Shown in pieces: positions 60,601-64,000 of a stretch of DNA of 64,000 nucleotides. Position numbers and translations under genes: made by a program. This DNA comes from Dryobates pubescens (lineage: Eukaryota > Chordata > Aves > Piciformes > Picidae). Numbering within the stretch: position 1 is the first letter of the stretch; each line of letters starts with the position of its first letter. Location: NCBI RefSeq assembly GCF_014839835.1, contig NC_071627.1:19524001-19588000 (forward strand), in the 5' to 3' direction. The notes below the pieces were generated by a model. The model saw nothing but the letters and a program-made list of their open reading frames with translations, had not been told where the DNA came from and did no database searches.

Positions 60601-63305
60601 AGGCTGCAAGCTCAGGTCTCCAGTGCTCAACATGAGTCCCTGGTTATGATGCAAAGCAGCAGGCAATTACCACACCTGTCAGTCATTCCATCAAGAGAAA
60701 AGGCATTGGTATACAAAATCACAGCATAGCTGAGAAATGAACAAACTTACCTGAAGTTTGCACTTTATGTCTCTCATTCAAGTATAAAAGTAGAATGGCT
60801 CAAGTTATTAATAGTCTACCCATCACATGCCCTCAAACAAGGACTTAAAAATAGGAAAGCTAAAACTCAAGGATGACATATCTGGATGTTAAGAGAGTCC
60901 TTTTAGTTTCAGCTAGTGCCAAAGATGTCTTTGTTCTTGAAAACACAATATTTAGATTTTAGCTCCACCCCTTTTTTGTTTCCCTAGACCTGGAGGCTTA
61001 CAGCAGAAAGAGAGTTAAAGCAACTGTCCCTTTATGCCCTTGGAGAAAGCTCACAGAAGAGACTAAACTGGTCTCTTGAGCATTTGTGAGGGTTTCTCAC
61101 CCTGTCTCAGTCATCATCTTTCTGAGAGGGTTCCAGAGAATGCCTAGGTTGTGCCAGTGTAAATAACAAGTTTTGCAAAAGGTCTTACCTCTGGGAATCT
61201 GGGGGCAAGTTAAATTGTGGCTGTGACCACAAAGGCAATAACGGCAAAAACTGTACCATGGCTGTGTGAGTCACACTCCCACTCATGCAAGGACTTGTGT
61301 TACGCTGCTTCTGTGAGCCAAACTGTCATAAGGTGTGAAAATGCTGCAGCACAATTGAGCACTGTCTAGTAAAAGCCACAAGCCAAGTTCTTAACTCAGA
61401 CCCCTCTTGCTCTGTGAAATAATGCACTAAATGGATCAACTTCATCCTTATTGTAATGTTCCCCCACTTAGATTTGTACCTCACTTAGATTTGTACCTTG
61501 TTTACTATCTCTGCTCTCTGCAGCATTCAGTTATGATTAGAGAATTGAAAACTCCTTCACAGCAGACAGATTTTTACTGCCTTGCTTCATGTGCCATTCC
61601 TGGGAATCCTCTTTCCTTGATGAAGACTGGCATTTCCCAATGGCTGCCTGATGTAGCATTAGTTTCCACTATTGTGGTGGAAACAGATTGATCCCTTTTG
61701 GCTACAAGGAGTTGTATTTCTGCTATTCAGGGCCACATTTTGCCCTCCTCATTGCCTGGGAATTTGCTACTGCTTGACTAGAGCAGTGACAACCACAGTG
61801 TCCCTCAATCCTTCAGGTGAGTGTGCCAGTAATAATTTCATTCTCTCTTATTTTCAGAGATTTCAGTAAGTTCAGATGAGAAGGCTGAGAAACATGATGA
61901 CAATGGAGATAAGGTAAAACTTATCTAAGTTTCAAGAGTGTTTAACTCAAAGCCATAAGGATAGCAGGACATGCTAGTGAATTTTGATGTATTTGAATAG
62001 AATGAACCAGGTTGGAAGAGACCTTTGAGATCATCGAGTCCAACCTATCATCCAACACCATCTAATCAACTAAACCATGGCACCAAGCACCCCATCCAGT
62101 CTCTTCCTAAACACCTTCAGTGATGGTGACTCCACCACCTCCCTGGGCAGCCCATTCCAATGGCCAGTCACTCTGTCTATGAAGAACTTCTTCCTAACAT
62201 CCAGCCTATTCATACTAAAAGAACAGTAGCTTGAACTCTTTAGAAGTAGCTCAGGAACCATCTATTCACCTTTCCAGTGGATAAAACCAAAGCCAGTGAC
62301 CAACTGGGCTGAACACTTCAGAAAAACCTCATCCCCATGACTCTCCTGAAAGAGAGGCAGCAATAGCATCCTTGGGGTGTGACAAGGCAAAAGGCAACTT
62401 AGGAGGGTTATTACACTTCCTTTTCTGTAATTAGGAGAAGGATGAGGGTGACTACATTTAGACATTATTAATGAATTCATGGTAAGTGGGATGGATCTAG
62501 GCTCAAATACATCAGAAGAAGTTTTATTAAGTACTTAACAGGTAATGACTGTTGTTTATCATGATCAGCTTGGCTCGTTTTCTTCATACTTTGAACTGGG
62601 AAGCTCAGAAAAGCATTGCAAAATCCAGCCCAGGATGGATATTTCAGAGCTCTTAGCCAGAAGGGCAATGCACTCCTGTGTGAGCAGGTCTGAAGTGAAC
62701 ATGTTTCTAAAGCCCTTTCAGTTTTTGTTTTCTGCCTTCCAGTTTCCCAGCCATGCCATTCTCATTGCCGGCCTCACAGCAGCATCCATTCTTTTCATAC
62801 TGATGCTCTCATTGCTGTTTTGGAAACGTAAGTATCCCTAAGCACATAATTGATTAATGTTTCTAATGCTGGCCTAGTGCAGATGTCCTTCTGTGCCTCT
62901 GGTTAACCTTCTGTAAATCTGCCATGGCCCCTTGGTTCATTTTATGGGGGTTGCTGCCCTTACTCCAGGACTGTACCACCATGAGGAGACCAGGGAGCAT
63001 GAGTTGGTGGGGATGAAGCAGGAGGAAGCCTGTGCAAAGAGCCTGTTCACTCACATGCTGCAGGTCTGGTTCATCTTGTTGGCCCTTGTTGTATTTTCCT
63101 GGAATTGCTCCTGCCAGACATTGACACAACATGTCAGAATGAGAACCTTTCTTTCCTGTTCAGCCCAGAGAAATTGTGCAACTTGCTGTCTTTGCTTCTG
63201 AACTCATTTGATGAATTCATTAGAATTATAGATTTCTTTTTGTCATTGTGACATTAATATTATTTTGCTTCTAGGTAAGCACACAAAGAAGTTTATAATG
63301 AAAAG
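51604..63305 (+). CDS. TIM-B: second TIM-family receptor, TIMD4/HAVCR1-like (last exon probably outside window)
   Basis: Type I membrane receptor with IgV and mucin-like stalk, expected to bind phosphatidylserine. Exons: 51604-51652 (signal), 55821-56165 (IgV), 58585-58965, 60113-60190 and 61858-61913 (stalk), 62743-62827 (membrane), 63275-63305 (tail). Every joint is AG/GT and in phase, giving 341 codons plus 2 nt. The signal peptide [16 protein letters not shown] resembles that of TIM-A and ends in the same phase; a rival exon is at 54704-54767. The IgV has six cysteines (37, 51, 57, 62, 109, 110), CCRVE and an intact W-F-N-D loop (117-120), the metal-dependent phosphatidylserine site of TIM-1 and TIM-4. 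The stalk (about 132-303) is Thr-rich, with an 18-bp repeat and an acidic C-terminal part. Membrane segment about 308-329. The visible tail is very basic ([12 protein letters not shown]). The PGWFND loop and long stalk favour TIMD4 or HAVCR1 over HAVCR2; I cannot choose, so no symbol is given. Confidence 0.88.
53051..53363 (+). repeat. CR1 LINE 3' end, about 310 bp
   Basis: Starts near AGACAAGAAAGCTGGTGAGG, includes GGTATCAGGTAATGATAGG and CAGGTTGCCCAGGGAGGTGG, and ends with ATTCTATGATTCTATG. Octamer-tail subfamily. Same strand as TIM-B. Confidence 0.93.
54704..54767 (+). CDS. Alternative signal-peptide exon for TIM-B (candidate)
   Basis: Encodes [21 protein letters not shown]: a short basic start, a hydrophobic core, then donor GTAAGC in phase 1. 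That is the phase needed by the IgV acceptor at 55820. G at -3 gives a fair start context. It is closer to the IgV exon (1.05 kb) than the exon at 51604 but less like the TIM-A signal peptide. It could be an alternative promoter, the true exon, or a chance hit. Confidence 0.4.
56210..56723 (-). repeat. CR1 LINE 3' end just after the TIM-B IgV exon
   Basis: About 510 bp. Starts ATAGAATCAACAAGGTTGG and reaches GGGGCCCAGAACTGAACACA. It begins 45 bp after the IgV exon. Its antisense strand produces a 199-codon frame (plus strand from 56289) that is repeat sequence, not a gene. Confidence 0.94.
57262..57437 (-). repeat. CR1 LINE 3' end, interrupted by a solo LTR
   Basis: Starts ATCATAGAATCACAGAATTG and runs through CACACTAGATCAGGTTGCTC to GGCAGCCTGTT, where the LTR begins. 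After the LTR the CR1 resumes for about 10 bp (CTGTTCCAGT, 58,057-58,066), then ends at its own 5' truncation point. Confidence 0.93.
57438..58056 (+). mobile_element. Solo LTR of an endogenous retrovirus (probably ERVL-like), inserted in CR1
   Basis: The ends are TGTGGTGGGTT and AACCCACCACA, an 11-bp perfect terminal inverted match with TG...CA. A 5-bp target-site duplication CTGTT lies at 57433-57437 and 58057-58061, inside the CR1. Length is 619 bp including a nested CR1 piece, so about 525 bp of LTR. No internal retroviral region or coding sequence is present, so it is a solo LTR left by recombination. The 5-bp duplication and general look suggest an ERVL-type (class III) family; this is inference. 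It is younger than the CR1 it interrupts and older than the CR1 inside it. It lies in the TIM-B intron between the IgV and first stalk exons. Confidence 0.85.
57848..57939 (+). repeat. Short CR1 LINE 3' end nested inside the solo LTR
   Basis: About 92 bp, from CTTGGTGCCATGGTTTAGTC through GGTTGGACCTGATGATCTTT to GATTCTGTGATTC. A severely 5'-truncated insertion, and the third layer of the nest. Confidence 0.9.
58599..58663 (+). repeat. Coding minisatellite in the TIM-B stalk: 18-bp unit, about 3.6 copies
   Basis: Three identical units ACAACCACCACGAGAAGG at 58599, 58617 and 58635, then a partial unit that diverges at 58663. In frame it encodes a Thr-rich hexapeptide with two arginines (T-T-T-T-R-R). 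It lies at the start of the first stalk exon. Confidence 0.95.
59171..59383 (+). repeat. CR1 LINE 3' end in TIM-B intron
   Basis: Runs from GAAGTGAGGAGAAGTTCTTC through GGTGCCATGGTCTAGTAGTC to GATTCTATGATTCTATG. A clean copy, 206 bp after the first stalk exon. Confidence 0.94.
59384..61857 (+). other. TIM-B introns around the small stalk exon 60113-60190
   Basis: The rest of one intron (59,384-60,112) and the next intron (60,191-61,857). No repeat family recognised and no further in-phase stalk exon supported. Confidence 0.6.
61995..62208 (-). repeat. CR1 LINE 3' end with pentamer tail in TIM-B intron
   Basis: Starts GAATAGAATGAACCAGGTTG and continues through CCATGGCACCAAGCACCCCA to CTTCTTCCTAACATCCAGCC. 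It lies 82 bp after the stalk exon ending at 61913 and is antisense to TIM-B. Confidence 0.93.
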
Positions 63306-64000
63306 GTAATCCATTTTGTAATTTCCTATTAATAGTTCCAGTGTAATTTTTCTTAGAGGCAGGAAGGCATTGGCCATTAATTGCAGTGGGTGTAATATTG
63401 GCTTGTGGTGCTGACTACCAAAGTTGTCTCATCTGAGCAAGCTTCAGATAACATCACTCCATAAAATCAAAGAATGGTTCCTGGATACTTCTTCCAGGTA
63501 GCAATTCACAGACATCCAGAGCACTGGAGAACTTCAGCAAGTGATATTTACTGTTGTGTAATGACCTCGGTTTAAGGAAGTCCCTAATCTGCTTTATTCT
63601 TTGATCAAGTAGCAGGGCATGACCCTAGTGGGGTTATTTTAATGAAATGAAGTGATAAATCGTTATGATGATCATCTGGCACAATGATTGCTCAGAAGGG
63701 AGATGTATGGACAGTCCTCCATGAAGGGTATACTGCAGCAGTGTGTCAAACCAAGCTTTCCACCACTAGAAAGGTCTTCCAGCTCTCATGGGGCCACTGC
63801 ACCCTCTCTCACACTCCTTGGGTCGCACTGAAGTGTCTGAGATGATTGAGGTGATAATTTTGAGGCAGATATGAAATACAGAAGTGTGATGACTCACTCT
63901 GTGGAGGTGTAACTGGTAAGTTCATGTGTATTGGCTTATCTTGAAGAAAGGATTTTCTCTAGGCAAACCACATGGTAGTCCAATGAAGTATCATCCCTTT
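63306..64000 (+). other. Right window edge, probable TIM-B tail intron
   Basis: A donor GTAATC follows the basic tail exon. No AATAAA is seen up to the window end, so the last exon and 3' UTR probably lie beyond it. If the donor is not used, the frame reads straight into TAA at 63307-63309. An acceptor-like TTCTTCCAG ending at 63497 would also give an immediate stop. Otherwise nothing is recognised. Confidence 0.5.

Overview
This window is vertebrate nuclear DNA, almost certainly from a bird. It holds three multi-exon genes in the ITK - MED7 - TIM order known from human 5q33 and chicken chromosome 13. It also carries more than 20 copies of CR1, the characteristic avian LINE, with typical 3' tails. 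Such a heavy CR1 load, including a subfamily with a pentamer tail, would suit a CR1-rich lineage such as Piciformes (woodpeckers and relatives). That lineage guess is inference only. I see no prokaryotic gene organisation, tRNA, rRNA or CRISPR array.

Layout. (1) 1-24,060, minus strand: the 5' two-thirds of ITK, the T-cell Tec-family kinase. Thirteen coding exons can be placed to the base. They join in frame into 483 codons covering PH, Btk-type zinc motif, proline-rich segment, SH3, SH2 and the kinase domain as far as the HRD catalytic loop. The remaining C-terminal exons lie to the left of the window. Intron 1 is about 10 kb and full of CR1 pieces. (2) 24.1-33.7 kb: intergenic, no convincing gene. 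(3) 33.9-35.9 kb, plus strand: a CpG-island promoter and MED7, a Mediator middle-module subunit encoded in one coding exon. (4) 38.8-46.5 kb, plus strand: a complete seven-exon TIM-family receptor of 256 residues, called TIM-A here. It looks TIM-3-like in its FG loop, membrane segment and tail. (5) 46.5-51.6 kb: intergenic, with a CR1 reverse-transcriptase fragment. (6) 51.6-63.3 kb, plus strand: a second TIM-family receptor, TIM-B, with an intact WFND lipid-binding loop and a longer Thr-rich stalk containing an 18-bp coding minisatellite. Its last exon probably lies beyond the window.

Biology. ITK acts in T-cell receptor signalling, and TIM receptors bind phosphatidylserine or modulate T cells and phagocytes, so this is an immune-gene neighbourhood. 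MED7 is a housekeeping neighbour with a CpG-island promoter. The two TIM genes share intron phases and an IgV exon of identical length (345 bp), as expected of tandem duplicates.

The most notable points are: the TIM-3-like character and short one-tyrosine tail of TIM-A; two competing signal-peptide exons for TIM-B; the hexapeptide VNTR in its stalk; a solo LTR nested inside one CR1 and itself hit by another; a CR1 that forms most of the likely TIM-A 3' UTR; and an inverted CR1 pair that could form a hairpin just upstream of ITK coding exon 2. I found no wholly new biological system. Comparisons with human proteins are from memory, not from a database search.
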